DNA of 64,000 nt from Jiangella alba (GTDB lineage Bacteria > Actinomycetota > Actinomycetes > Jiangellales > Jiangellaceae), in the NCBI RefSeq assembly GCF_900106035.1, contig NZ_FNUC01000004.1, positions 1,550,001 through 1,614,000 of the forward strand, given 5' to 3'. The notes below the pieces were generated by a model. The model did not search any database and was not told the origin of the DNA. It saw only the letters and a program-made list of their open reading frames with translations. The position numbers were made by a program, and so were the translations under genes. This document shows positions 1-8,204 of the stretch, in pieces. Position 1 is the first letter of the stretch, and each line of letters opens with the position of its first letter.

Positions 1-678
1 GTGCGCGGGCCGTGGGGGCTGGCCGCGCACGCCGCTGACGTCGTCGCCGTGCTCGACGCCGCGCGGGTCGAGTCGGCCGTGCTGCTGGGTCACTCGATGG
101 GCGCCTACGTGGCGGCGCTGACGGCCTACCTGTACCCGTCGCGGGTGTCGTCGCTGGTCCTGATCGACGGCGGGGTCGGGTTCCCGGCGCCCGACGGCGA
201 CATCGATGCCGCTCTGGAGCAGGTGATCGGCCCGGCGATGCGGCGGCTCACGATGAGCTTCCCCGACGACGACGCGTACCTGGACTTCTGGCGCGAGCAT
301 CCGGCCGTCGGCCCGGCCCTGGCCGCGTCGTACGGCGACCTGCTGACGGCGTACCTGCGGCACGACCTCGTGGGCGCCGGTGGCGACCGCCGCTCGTCCT
401 GCGTGCTCGACGCGGTGCGGGCCGACGGCGCCGACGTGCTGGCCGACCCGCTCGTCCTGCGGTCGCTGCGCGACGGCACCGTCCCGGCGACGCTGCTGTA
501 CGCCGCGCGGGGGCTGATGGACGAGCCGCAGGGCCTGCTCGACGCTGACCGCATCGCGGCGGCCGGCCTGCCCCCGACCGTCCGCGTCATCCCCGCCGGC
601 GGCGTCAATCACTACACCGTCCTGTTCGAACCCCAGGCGGTCCGGCTGATCGCCTACGCCGTCGGCACGTCGGTCTAG
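1..678 (+). CDS. Alpha/beta hydrolase, 5' end outside window
   Basis: This is the C-terminal 225 residues of an alpha/beta-hydrolase-fold enzyme. The nucleophile elbow GHSMG is at residues 30-34 (Ser32), and the likely catalytic histidine lies in GGVNHYTVLF near the C-terminus. The usual first strands and oxyanion loop (about 60-80 residues before the elbow in this family) are missing, so the gene almost certainly begins before base 1 and the in-frame GTG at base 1 is not its start. Substrate is unknown; an esterase, lactonase or C-C hydrolase are all possible. It ends with TAG just before the broken GIY-YIG gene. Confidence 0.8.
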   Translation: MRGPWGLAAHAADVVAVLDAARVESAVLLGHSMGAYVAALTAYLYPSRVSSLVLIDGGVGFPAPDGDIDAALEQVIGPAMRRLTMSFPDDDAYLDFWREHPAVGPALAASYGDLLTAYLRHDLVGAGGDRRSSCVLDAVRADGADVLADPLVLRSLRDGTVPATLLYAARGLMDEPQGLLDADRIAAAGLPPTVRVIPAGGVNHYTVLFEPQAVRLIAYAVGTSV

Positions 679-1300
679 GACCTGTTCTCATGGGCCTCGG
701 TCCCGGCCGACCTCTGGCCGCTGCTGGCGCCGGAGCGGTTGTACTCGCGCGACGACGTGCTCGCACGGCCTTCGCCGGCGCCACGGGTGCCGGGCGTCTA
801 CGCCTGGTACTTCGACGGTGCCGCCCGGCGTTCCGGCGAACGGCTGTCATGTCCTCGGATCCGAGCTGTTGCTCTACGCGGGCGTGTCGCCGAGCCGTCC
901 GGGGAGCAGAGGGACGTTGCGCGCACGCCTCAGGACGCACTTTCGCGGCAACGCCTCCGGCTCGACGTTCCGGCTCACCCTCGGCTCGCTCTTGGCCGAG
1001 ACGATCGGCCTCCGGCTGCGGCGGGTCGGCCGCACCGGCCGCCTGACGTTCAGCGACGGTGAGTGGGTGCTCTCGGAGTGGATGGCGCGGCATGCCCGCG
1101 TCTGCTGGCTGCCGACGGCGTCGCCTTGGCTGCTGGAGAGCGAGCTGATCGGCCGCCTCGCGCTGCCGCTCGACCTCGATCAGAACCAGGGCGGCGCGTT
1201 CCACGCGGCCCTGTCCCCGCAGCGTCAGCGGGCCGACCAGCCGCCGTCGAGGACGAGGTCGGTGCCGGTGATCGACTGGGCCGCCGGACTGGCGAGGTAG
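679..1300 (+). pseudogene. GIY-YIG family protein, frameshifted
   Basis: Two pieces of one protein are read in different frames. Frame 1 from about 679 (TTG at 739 is the first start-like codon) gives LYSRDDVLARPSPAPRVPGV and then YAWYFD, the N-terminal strand of a small GIY-YIG family found in actinobacteria. From 818 the reading continues in frame 2 with VPPGVPANGCHV, LLYAGVSPSRPGSRG, LRTHFRGNASGS and NLDQN-like LDLDQNQGGAFH, ending at TAG 1298-1300. Ordinary members read YFDEVPPGVP in one frame, so about two bases are missing (or one is extra) near 814-818. No good start codon or ribosome site is seen upstream, and the 3' end runs 76 bases into the convergent dehydrogenase gene, so the original stop may also be lost. 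Confidence 0.7.
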
Positions 1301-1977
1301 GCGACGGCCTCGGCGACCTCGCCGGGCTCGATGAGGCGCTTGATCGCCTCGTTGGCCAGCAGGATCTCGCTGACGACGCGGTCCTCGGGCAGGCCGTGCA
1401 CCCGGGCCTGGTCGGCGATCTGCGCCTCGACCAGCGGCGTGCGGACGTAGCCGGGGTTGACGCAGTTGGAGGTGACGCCGTGCGCGGCGCCCTCGAGCGC
1501 CGTCACCTTGGACAGCCCTTCGAGGCCGTGCTTCGCGGTGACGTAGGCCGACTTGAACGCGCTGGCGCGCAGGCCGTGCGCGCTGGACACGTTGACGACG
1601 CGGCCCCAGCCGCGCGCGTACATGCCCGGCAGCGCGGCCCGGATGAGCAGGAACGGCGCCTCGAGCATGAGCCGCAGCATGAACGCGAACCGATCCGGCG
1701 GGAACTCCTCCAGCCGGGCGACGTGCTGGATGCCGGCGTTGTTGACGAGGACGTCGACGTCCAGCCGGGTGGTCGCGAGGGTGGCGGTGTCGGCGAGGTC
1801 GACCTGCCACGGCTCGCCGCCGCACTCACCGGCCACGGACGCCGCGCGCTCGCCGTCGATGTCGGCGACGATGACGTGGGCGCCGGCCGCGCCCAGCCGC
1901 CGGGCCACCGCCGCGCCGATGCCGCTGCCGCCACCGGTGACCAGCGCCCGCCGTCCGTCCAGATCGAGTTCGGCCAT
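1225..1977 (-). CDS. 3-hydroxybutyrate dehydrogenase-like SDR
   Basis: A 250-residue short-chain dehydrogenase predicted to interconvert 3-hydroxybutyrate and acetoacetate with NAD(H). The Rossmann motif TGGGSGIG is near residue 14, NNAG near 88, and the catalytic Ser/Tyr/Lys lie in SSAHG and YVTAKHG. The phrases NNAGIQHVA, EFPPDRF, SAHGLRAS.FKSAY and CVNPGYVRTPLVEAQI are typical of BdhA rather than of generic ketoreductases, and the length is normal. It is divergent from the MarR-acetyltransferase gene; the 45-bp gap carries a perfect inverted repeat, so that regulator probably controls both genes. Another beta-hydroxyacid SDR remains possible. Confidence 0.75.
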   Translation of the reverse strand: MAELDLDGRRALVTGGGSGIGAAVARRLGAAGAHVIVADIDGERAASVAGECGGEPWQVDLADTATLATTRLDVDVLVNNAGIQHVARLEEFPPDRFAFMLRLMLEAPFLLIRAALPGMYARGWGRVVNVSSAHGLRASAFKSAYVTAKHGLEGLSKVTALEGAAHGVTSNCVNPGYVRTPLVEAQIADQARVHGLPEDRVVSEILLANEAIKRLIEPGEVAEAVAYLASPAAQSITGTDLVLDGGWSAR

Positions 1978-2000
1978 GGCGGGACTCTATGCCCACGAAG

Positions 2001-2024
2001 ATTCTCTGACTAGAGTCAGAGAAT
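2001..2024. promoter_or_regulatory. MarR-type operator overlapping start codon
   Basis: A perfect 10-bp inverted repeat, ATTCTCTGAC-TAGA-GTCAGAGAAT, lies between the divergent dehydrogenase and MarR-acetyltransferase genes. Its right arm ends inside the ATG at 2023-2025, so a bound dimer would block the start of the regulator gene. TAGAGT at 2011-2016 could act as a -10 element seven bases before the ATG, consistent with a leaderless mRNA; no clear -35 is seen. Confidence 0.75.
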
Positions 2025-2910
2025 GGACGAGACCATGGTCGCGCAGGTGCGGCGGTTCAACCGGGTGGTCACGCAGCAGGTCGGCGCGCTGAACGACCAC
2101 TTCCTGGCCCGCGACCGGCCGCTGGGTGAGTCGCGGCTGTTGTGGGAGATCGGCGACGGGCGCGACGTGCGGTCGCTGCGCGCGGCGCTCGATCTCGACT
2201 CCGGCTACGTCAGCCGGCTGCTGCGCTCGCTGGAGGCGGCCGGTCTGGTGACGACGGAGCGCGGCGCGGAGGATCGGCGGGTGACGCTGGCCCGGCTCAC
2301 GCCGGCGGGCCGGGCCGAGAAGCGGCTGCTGGACGAGCGTAGCGACGACCTCGCCACGCAGTTGCTCGACGCGCTCGACGGGCGGCAGCGCGACCGGCTG
2401 GTCGCGGCGATGGCCGACGTGGAGCGGCTGCTGACGGCGGCCACCGTGCGGTTCGCGGTGACCGACCCGGACGACCCGGTCGCCCAGCACTGCCTGCGCG
2501 CCTACGCGGCCGAGCTGGACGTCCGGTTCGACGGCGGGTTCTCCCTCGACCGCGGTATCCGCGCCGATGCCGCCGACCTGCGCCCGCCGGCCGGGCTGCT
2601 CCTGGTCGCCATGCTGCACACGACGCCGGTGGGGTGCGGCGTGCTGTTGTTCCACGGCGCCGGGCCCGCGCACCTGAAGCGCATGTGGGTCGACGCGTCC
2701 GCCCGCGGGCTCGGTCTGGGCCGCCGGCTGCTGGCCGAGCTGGAGCGGCACGCCGCCGAGGCTGGCGCGCCCGCCGTGCGGCTGGAGACCAACGCGGCGC
2801 TGACGGAGGCCATCGCGCTCTACCGGTCCGCCGGGTACGCCGAGGTGCCCGCGTTCAACGCCGAGCCGTACGCCCACCACTGGTTCGAGAAGCCGCTCCT
2901 GCGACAATAG
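2023..2910 (+). CDS. MarR regulator fused to GNAT acetyltransferase
   Basis: A 295-residue two-domain protein. Residues about 1-145 form a MarR winged helix: recognition-helix region LDLDSGYVSRLLRSLEAAGLV and wing residues ERGAEDRRVTLARLTPAG. Residues about 150-293 form a GNAT domain with the acetyl-CoA loop region MWVDASARGLGLGRRLLAEL and the late motif AIALYRSAGYAEVPAFNAEPYAHHWFEK. Such fusions are known in actinobacteria; the acetylated substrate is generally unknown. ATG 2023 is used because the operator palindrome ends on it and no upstream start exists in frame. The gene is followed after 4 bp by the DUF1992 gene, so the two may be cotranscribed. Confidence 0.85.
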   Translation: MDETMVAQVRRFNRVVTQQVGALNDHFLARDRPLGESRLLWEIGDGRDVRSLRAALDLDSGYVSRLLRSLEAAGLVTTERGAEDRRVTLARLTPAGRAEKRLLDERSDDLATQLLDALDGRQRDRLVAAMADVERLLTAATVRFAVTDPDDPVAQHCLRAYAAELDVRFDGGFSLDRGIRADAADLRPPAGLLLVAMLHTTPVGCGVLLFHGAGPAHLKRMWVDASARGLGLGRRLLAELERHAAEAGAPAVRLETNAALTEAIALYRSAGYAEVPAFNAEPYAHHWFEKPLLRQ

Positions 2911-2914
2911 GGTC

Positions 2915-3496
2915 ATGGCGGAACGCAAACCGCCCGGCATGGGTTTCGAATCGTGGATCGACAAGCAGGTCCGCGAGGCGCAGGAGCGCGGCGAGTTCGA
3001 CGACCTCCCGCTCTCCGGCAAACCGCTGCCGCCCTCTCGTCCGGGCGACGAGTACAGCTGGATCCGCGAGAAGCTGGCCCGCGAGGGCGAGTCCACCGAC
3101 GTCCTGCTGCCGACGCCGCTGCTGCTGCGCAAAGAGCTGGAGAAGCTGCCCGAGACGCTCCGCGACGTCCGGTCCGAGCAGGCCGTCCGCGACGTCGTCC
3201 ACGACCTCAACGAGCGCGTCAAGCAGTGGCTGCGGGCGCCGTCGGGCCCGAACATCCCGGTCGCGCTGGCCGACCCCGACACCGTCGTGGCCGAGTGGCG
3301 CGCCGCGCGGGCCCAGCGCATGGCCGCCGAGCAGCAGGTGCGAGCTGAGCGCGCCGCCGAGGCCGCGCGGGTGGCGGCCGAGGAGCGGGCCGCCGCCGAG
3401 GAGATCCGCCGCAACCGCGGCAACCCGCTCAGCCCCTACACCTGGCTCACCTGGTGGCGCCGCCAGCTCGGACGGCGGGCAGACCGAACGCCCTGA
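2915..3496 (+). CDS. DUF1992 (DnaJC28-type) protein
   Basis: A 193-residue protein with the DUF1992 domain at its N-terminus: GFESWIDKQVREAQERGEFD then LPLSGKPLP, followed by a helical stretch ending around residue 105. The C-terminal third is an alanine/glutamate/arginine-rich helix (AEQQVRAERAAEAARVAAEE), then a short basic tail. DUF1992 is shared with the eukaryotic DNAJC28 protein, but this one has no J domain, as is normal for bacteria. The role is unknown. Its last 50 bases overlap the convergent sigma-factor gene. Confidence 0.8.
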   Translation: MAERKPPGMGFESWIDKQVREAQERGEFDDLPLSGKPLPPSRPGDEYSWIREKLAREGESTDVLLPTPLLLRKELEKLPETLRDVRSEQAVRDVVHDLNERVKQWLRAPSGPNIPVALADPDTVVAEWRAARAQRMAAEQQVRAERAAEAARVAAEERAAAEEIRRNRGNPLSPYTWLTWWRRQLGRRADRTP

Positions 3497-4439
3497 CCAC
3501 CTCGGGGTCCAGGAACACCGTCAGCCGGTCGATCCGCTCACCGGCCACCGTCAGCACCACCAGCCCGTGCGCCCGGTACCCGCCGTCGGGGCCGGGCTTG
3601 TACATCGCGTGCGCCGGTTGCCCGTTGGCCCGGGTCGGCAGCGTCAGCATGCCGCCGGGTGCGTGCAGCCGCGGCGCCAGGAACCGGCCGATCGCGTCGG
3701 CCCCGCGGAACCAGGTGGCGTGCGGCGGCATCTCCAGCACCGCGTCGTGCGCCAGCAGCCGGACCAGCCCGTCGATGTCGGCACGCTCGAACGCGACCAG
3801 GTACCGGTCGAGCAGGTCGCGCTGCCGCGCGTCGGACGGCTCCGGCCCGACGCCGTCGATGCTCAGCTCGGCCAGTTGCGCCCGGGCCCGCCGCAGCGCG
3901 CTGTTGACCGCCGTCGTCGTGGTGTCCAGCAGCCGCGCCACCTCGGCGGCCCGCCAGCGCAGCACGTCGCGCAGGATCAGCACCGCACGCTGCCGCGCCG
4001 GCAGGTACTGCAGCGCCGCGACCAGCGCCAGCCGGGTGCTCTCGCGGCCGACGGCGATCGCGGCGGGATCGCCGGCCAGCGGGTCGGCGAGGGTGTCCGG
4101 GAACGGCTCGAGCCACGGCACGTCGGTGAGCGGCGGCGCCAGCGGGGCGTCCGGGTCGCCGCTGGGGCCGGCCAGTCCCGACGGCAACGCGCGGCGGCCG
4201 CGGGTCTCCAGTGCGCGCAGGCAGGCCCGGGTCGCGATGGTGTAGAGCCAGGTCCGCAGCGACGACCGGCCCTCGAACCCGTCGTAGCCGCGCCATGCCC
4301 GCAGGTAGGTCTCCTGGACGGTGTCCTCGGCGTCGTGCAGTGAGCCGAGCATGCGGTAGCAGTGCGCCAGCAGTTCCCGGCGGTACGGGTCGGCCTGCCG
4401 GGCGAACTCGTCGGCCCGCGCCTCGGACGTCACGGTCAT
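3447..4439 (-). CDS. ECF sigma factor with SnoaL-like C-terminus
   Basis: A 330-residue extracytoplasmic-function sigma factor of the SigX5/SigG-like subfamily. Region 2 (YRRELLAHCYRMLGSLHDAED, TVQETYLRAWRGYDGFEGRSS, LRTWLYTIATRACL) spans about residues 18-95. Region 4 (YLPARQRAVLILRDVLRWRA and AEVARLLDTTTTAVNSALRRA) spans about 145-195. Residues 210-325 form an NTF2/SnoaL-like domain, which in related ECF groups tunes sigma activity in place of an anti-sigma factor. No anti-sigma gene is adjacent. It is divergent from the exporter at 4556, a likely target. ATG at 4437-4439 follows AAGGAGGAGGATCC, a strong ribosome site. Confidence 0.85.
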   Translation of the reverse strand: MTVTSEARADEFARQADPYRRELLAHCYRMLGSLHDAEDTVQETYLRAWRGYDGFEGRSSLRTWLYTIATRACLRALETRGRRALPSGLAGPSGDPDAPLAPPLTDVPWLEPFPDTLADPLAGDPAAIAVGRESTRLALVAALQYLPARQRAVLILRDVLRWRAAEVARLLDTTTTAVNSALRRARAQLAELSIDGVGPEPSDARQRDLLDRYLVAFERADIDGLVRLLAHDAVLEMPPHATWFRGADAIGRFLAPRLHAPGGMLTLPTRANGQPAHAMYKPGPDGGYRAHGLVVLTVAGERIDRLTVFLDPEVVRAFGLPAVRAGGATR

Positions 4440-4555
4440 GGATCCTCCTCCTTGGAGTGCCCTCTCTCCAGTACAGATCCGTGCCGCGGCGAGAAGTCAT
4501 CGCGGCGAGTTCCGGACGGTGCGCGGATCTGCCCCTGGTGACGAAAGGAGTCGTG

Positions 4556-5971
4556 ATGAGCTCTCGCTCGCACCGGGCCTGGGTGCTGGCCCTCACCTCG
4601 GTCGCCTCGCTGATGGTGGCCCTGGACACGTTGATCGTGACCGTGGCCCTGAGCACCATCAGGGACGAACTCGGCGCCACGCTGGAAGAACTGGAATGGA
4701 CCGTCAACGCCTACAACGTCAGCCTGGCGGTGCTGCTGCTGACCGGGTCGGCGCTCGGCGACCGCTACGGACGGCGCCGCATGTTCGCCGTCGGCCTGGT
4801 GGCGTTCACCGCGTCGTCGACGGCCTGCGCGCTGGCGCCGGGCGTCGGCTGGCTCATCGCGGCCCGCATCGCCCAGGGCGCCGGCGCCGCCCTGCTGATG
4901 CCGTTGTCGCTCGCGCTGCTCAGTGCCGCCTTCCCGGCCGAGCGCCGCGGCCGGGCGCTGGGCATCTTCATGGGGGTGACCGGGCTGTCGGTGGTCGGCG
5001 GCCCGCTGCTGGGTGGCGCGATCACCGAGGGGCTGTCCTGGGAGTGGATCTTCTGGCTGAACGTGCCGCTCGGGCTGCTGGTGCTGCCGTTCGCGCTGAC
5101 CCGGATCGACGAGAGCCGCGGCGCCCGCACGTCGCTCGACCTGACCGGGCTGGTGCTGGCCACGGGCGCGGCGCTCGGGCTGGTGTGGGGGCTGGTCCGT
5201 GGCAACGGCGCCGGCTGGGCCAGCGCGGAGGTCGTGACGACACTGGCGCTCGGCGCGGTGCTGCTGGTGGCGTTCGTCGGGTGGGAGCGGCGGGCGGCGC
5301 ACGCGATGCTGCCGATGAGCCTGTTCCGGTCGCGGTCGTTCTCGGCCGGCAACGCGGCCGGGTTCCTGCTGATCGCGTCGCTGTTCGGGACGCTGTTCCT
5401 GATCGCTCAGTTCCTGCAGGTCGCGCAGGGGCACTCGCCGCTGCAGGCAGGGCTGCGGCTGGTGCCGTGGACGGGGTGTCTCATGGTGGTGGCGCCGATC
5501 GCGGGCGCGCTGGTCGACCGGTTCGGCGAGCGGCCGTTCCTGGCCGGCGGGCTGGTGCTGCAGGCGGCCGGGTTCGGCTGGCTGGCGCTGATCGCGTCGC
5601 CCGGGCTGGCCTACGCCGCGATGGTCCCGCCGCTGGTGATCGCCGGCATCGGCATCGCGATGGCGATGCCGGCGACGCAGAACTCCGCCGTCGGGTCCGT
5701 CCCCGAGCAGCTGATCGGCAAGGCCGCCGGCGCGAACACGATGCTGCGCCAGCTGGGTGGCGTGTTCGGCATCGCGGTGCTGGTGGCCGTCTTCGCCGCC
5801 CGGGGTGGCTACGAGTCGCCGGAGGAGTTCGCCGACGGGTTCGCGGCCGCAATGACCGGCGCGTTCCTGCTGGCCCTGGCCGGCGCCGCCGTGGGGCTGC
5901 TGGTGCCCGGACGGCGGACGACGGCGGCTCCGGCTCAGGGGGAGCGGACGGCGGAGGTCGTCAGGAGCTGA
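4556..5971 (+). CDS. DHA2-type (14-TM) MFS drug exporter
   Basis: A 471-residue integral membrane exporter of the EmrB/QacA type, probably proton-coupled. ATG 4556 is chosen because GAAAGGAG precedes it and the first helix (WVLALTSVASLMVALDTLIV) starts immediately; the frame is open further upstream but that part is antisense to the sigma gene. Motif D1 is seen as LDTLIVTVALSTI, motif A as GDRYGRRRMF, and the antiporter motif C as GPLLGG. About 14 hydrophobic helices fit the length. It is divergent from the ECF sigma gene, which may activate it. The 3' end overlaps the convergent hydrolase gene by 11 bp. Confidence 0.85.
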   Translation: MSSRSHRAWVLALTSVASLMVALDTLIVTVALSTIRDELGATLEELEWTVNAYNVSLAVLLLTGSALGDRYGRRRMFAVGLVAFTASSTACALAPGVGWLIAARIAQGAGAALLMPLSLALLSAAFPAERRGRALGIFMGVTGLSVVGGPLLGGAITEGLSWEWIFWLNVPLGLLVLPFALTRIDESRGARTSLDLTGLVLATGAALGLVWGLVRGNGAGWASAEVVTTLALGAVLLVAFVGWERRAAHAMLPMSLFRSRSFSAGNAAGFLLIASLFGTLFLIAQFLQVAQGHSPLQAGLRLVPWTGCLMVVAPIAGALVDRFGERPFLAGGLVLQAAGFGWLALIASPGLAYAAMVPPLVIAGIGIAMAMPATQNSAVGSVPEQLIGKAAGANTMLRQLGGVFGIAVLVAVFAARGGYESPEEFADGFAAAMTGAFLLALAGAAVGLLVPGRRTTAAPAQGERTAEVVRS

Positions 5972-6758
5972 AGTACTCCACCAGCACCGGAGCGTGCACG
6001 GCCGCCTTGACCATGTGCGTCTGGCCGGGCAGGGTCCGGTGCCGCGCGTTCGGCAGCACCTCGGCCAGCCGCCGCTGGCTGCCCCGCATGTACTCGGGGC
6101 TCTTGCCGCCGTCCATGACGAGCGCCGGCTGGGTGACCGCGGACCACCGGTCGGCGGGGAACGGCTTGCCGTAGCCGGTGTCGCCGAGCACGCGGAAGTC
6201 GTTCGGGATGGTGTGCGCCACGGCCTTGAGCTTCTTCCACACCGGAGTGAGCCGCATGACCGCGATGCCCGCGGCCGGCACGCCGACGGTCTTCATGAAC
6301 AGCTTGACGACGTCGCCGCGGCGGCCGGCCGCGACCAGCGCGTCGGTGCGGGCCAGGAGGTCGGGCGGCCACGGCTTCGCGGTGTCGTCGGTGATGGCGG
6401 GCAGCTCGTACAGCGCCAGCTTCGCGATGCCGGAGCCGGGCCGCTTCGCCGTCTCGAGGGTGAGCGCCGCGCCGGACGAGACGCCGTACACGAACACGTC
6501 GCCGCCGGCCGCGGCGATCAGCGCCTCGAGGTCCTCGGTCTCGCGTTCGACGGCGTACGGCGCGGTGTCGCCGCTCTCGCCCCGGCCGCGCCGGTCGTAG
6601 GTGTAGACGGTGAACGTCGAGGCCAGGCCGTCGGCGAGGCCGGACATGGGGCCGAAGTCGCGGTAGCACAGGGCGCCGTCGACGAGGATCAGCGGCGGGC
6701 CGGAGCCGGCCTTGGTGTACGCGATGACGGTGCCGTCGGCCGAGGTGACGGTGGACAT
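5961..6758 (-). CDS. Alpha/beta hydrolase
   Basis: A 265-residue alpha/beta hydrolase beginning MSTVTSADGTVIAYTKAGSG. The strand-turn DRRGRGES and the nucleophile elbow GVSSGA (in place of the commoner GHSMG) are visible, an acid is likely at VMDGGKSPEYM, and the catalytic His is in LPGQTHMV near the end. ATG 6756-6758 follows AAGGAGAGC. It is the last gene of an ArsR-SRPBCC-hydrolase operon transcribed leftwards. In such sets the hydrolase is of unknown function. Confidence 0.85.
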   Translation of the reverse strand: MSTVTSADGTVIAYTKAGSGPPLILVDGALCYRDFGPMSGLADGLASTFTVYTYDRRGRGESGDTAPYAVERETEDLEALIAAAGGDVFVYGVSSGAALTLETAKRPGSGIAKLALYELPAITDDTAKPWPPDLLARTDALVAAGRRGDVVKLFMKTVGVPAAGIAVMRLTPVWKKLKAVAHTIPNDFRVLGDTGYGKPFPADRWSAVTQPALVMDGGKSPEYMRGSQRRLAEVLPNARHRTLPGQTHMVKAAVHAPVLVEYFSS

Positions 6759-6784
6759 GGGCGGGCTCTCCTTGTCGGGTGGGA

Positions 6785-7513
6785 TCAGCCGAAGACGCGG
6801 GTCAGCCAGGACTGCCAGGCGGCGTCGGTGTGACGGTGCGCGTCGTCGGCGAAGACGTGGTGGGAGGCGATCATCGGGCCGCGGAACCCCTTGATGAAGC
6901 GGAGCAGCGCGTCGCCGGTGCGGACGCCGAGGGTGTCGGCGTTGACGTAGTACACGACGCCGTCCTCGTCCGGCAGCCTGACGGTGTCGCCGGCCCGGAC
7001 GGGGGCGGTGAGGCCGAGCTCGTCGTGCAGCCTGGCCCAGGCGACGTCCCAGTCGGCGACGGGCGGGCCGAACGCCGTGACGGGCGTGGCGGTGCGGCCG
7101 GCGAAGTGGGCGAGGTACTCGAACAGCGTCTGGAAGAACATCTCGTGGCCGCGCGACATCGCCTCGAACTCGTCGGCCCAGTCGTCGCCCGGCAGGAATC
7201 CGCTGGCCACCACCCGCAGCGTGGTGCTGCCGTGGTCGCGGCCCTCGAGCAGGAACTCGTAGGCGACGAACCGGCCGTCGGGCTCGGGGGTCTCGCCGTA
7301 GGCCAGCCGCTCGCCGGGCTTCCACGCGGTGACGTCGTACGACGGCGCGTAGCCGCCGAAGTCGATGCGGACGCTGCCGTCGGGGCCGGGCTCGACGTCG
7401 GCCTTGCCCATGAACCACGAGTCGATGCCGGGACCGGTGGCGATGGCGTCCCACACCTGCTCGGGCGTGGCGTCGAGGTCGGCCTGGTGGGCGGACTCGA
7501 ACCGGTGACCCAT
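6785..7513 (-). CDS. SRPBCC (AHSA1-like) protein
   Basis: A 242-residue protein with an activator-of-Hsp90-type SRPBCC fold over residues 1-135: EQVWDAIATGPGIDSWFMG at the first helix pair and RFVAYEFLLEGRDHGSTTLR in the sheet. The last 100 residues (TAFGPPVADWDVAWARLHDE onward) form a second part that I do not recognise as a catalytic domain. The fold binds hydrophobic ligands in a cavity; the ligand here is unknown. It starts 2 bp after the ArsR gene stop and precedes the hydrolase, so all three are probably one operon under ArsR control. Confidence 0.8.
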   Translation of the reverse strand: MGHRFESAHQADLDATPEQVWDAIATGPGIDSWFMGKADVEPGPDGSVRIDFGGYAPSYDVTAWKPGERLAYGETPEPDGRFVAYEFLLEGRDHGSTTLRVVASGFLPGDDWADEFEAMSRGHEMFFQTLFEYLAHFAGRTATPVTAFGPPVADWDVAWARLHDELGLTAPVRAGDTVRLPDEDGVVYYVNADTLGVRTGDALLRFIKGFRGPMIASHHVFADDAHRHTDAAWQSWLTRVFG

Positions 7514-7515
7514 GA

Positions 7516-8118
7516 TCAGGACTCCTTCGGGGTGTCGACGCTCGGGTGGACGGCGACGACGACGCGGTGCGTACGCCCGCCGTCGGCGGAGTCGTCGTGA
7601 TACTTGGCGACCAGCGCGCTGACGGCGCCGCCCAGCTCTTCGGCGAACGCGGCGCGGTCGGCGGCCGAGGCGAAGCGCACCTCGCCGTCGATGGCGAACG
7701 TGGCCACCCGCTTGCGCGCCTTCGTCGACGCCGTGAGCAGCAGCCCGACGTCGCGGACCAGTTTCGACGCGAGCGCCAGCAGCCAGCGCGCGGACAGCTT
7801 GTCGGGGGAGCGGGACGGGTCGGGCTGCACCGCCGCGAGCGCCGTCGGCGAGATGACGTACGACGCCGCCGTCGCCTGGAGCACCCGCTCGGTGACGTTG
7901 CCCTTCCGGCGCTCCTCGACCAGCTCGACCAGCCCGTGCCGTTCGAGCGTGCGCAGGTGGTAGTTCACCTTCTGCCGGGCCAGCCCGACGCGCCCGGCCA
8001 GCATGGTGGCCGACAGCGGCTCGGCGAGCTCGGCCAGCAGCCGGGTGCGCATGGGGTCCAGCGACGCCTCGGCCGCTGCGGGGTCTTCGATCACCGTCAC
8101 GTCCTGCATGCCGACCAT
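7516..8118 (-). CDS. ArsR-family winged-helix regulator
   Basis: A 200-residue regulator. The winged helix covers residues about 20-90: LDPMRTRLLAELAEPLSATM, recognition helix LARQKVNYHLRTLERHGLVE and wing EERRKGNVTERV. The remainder is a helical C-terminal part carrying FASAADRAAFAEELGGAVSA. No cysteine metal site is present, so the signal is probably not a metal. Two starts are possible: ATG 8118 (MVGMQDV) and ATG 8109 (MQDV); homologues often begin close to the latter. A palindrome with TTGACA just upstream suggests autoregulation of the whole operon. Confidence 0.8.
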   Translation of the reverse strand: MVGMQDVTVIEDPAAAEASLDPMRTRLLAELAEPLSATMLAGRVGLARQKVNYHLRTLERHGLVELVEERRKGNVTERVLQATAASYVISPTALAAVQPDPSRSPDKLSARWLLALASKLVRDVGLLLTASTKARKRVATFAIDGEVRFASAADRAAFAEELGGAVSALVAKYHDDSADGGRTHRVVVAVHPSVDTPKES

Positions 8119-8127
8119 GCTGTCACC

Positions 8128-8145
8128 GACAAATACATTTGTCAA
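8128..8145 (-). promoter_or_regulatory. ArsR operator/promoter palindrome
   Basis: A perfect inverted repeat, GACAAAT-AC-ATTTGTC (8128-8143), sits 10 bp before the ArsR start. On the minus strand TTGACA (complement of 8140-8145) overlaps it and is a perfect -35 element. Seventeen bases on, CAGCAT is a weak -10, which would place the mRNA start near the ATG at 8109. A dimer bound here would cover the -35 region. The AT-rich site stands out in very GC-rich surroundings. Confidence 0.65.
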
Positions 8146-8190
8146 GAAGATGCAGACTGTCGGAGGTCTTGGCATCGTGTGAGGATGATG

Positions 8191-8204
8191 CGAACATGTG
8201 TTCG
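8191..8204 (+). promoter_or_regulatory. LexA (SOS) box at dinB start
   Basis: CGAACATGTGTTCG matches the Gram-positive/actinobacterial LexA consensus CGAAC-RNRY-GTTCG at every position. It overlaps or directly abuts the possible starts of dinB (GTG 8198 and GTG 8204), so LexA would block both polymerase access and the leader. No second copy is seen nearby. Confidence 0.85.
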
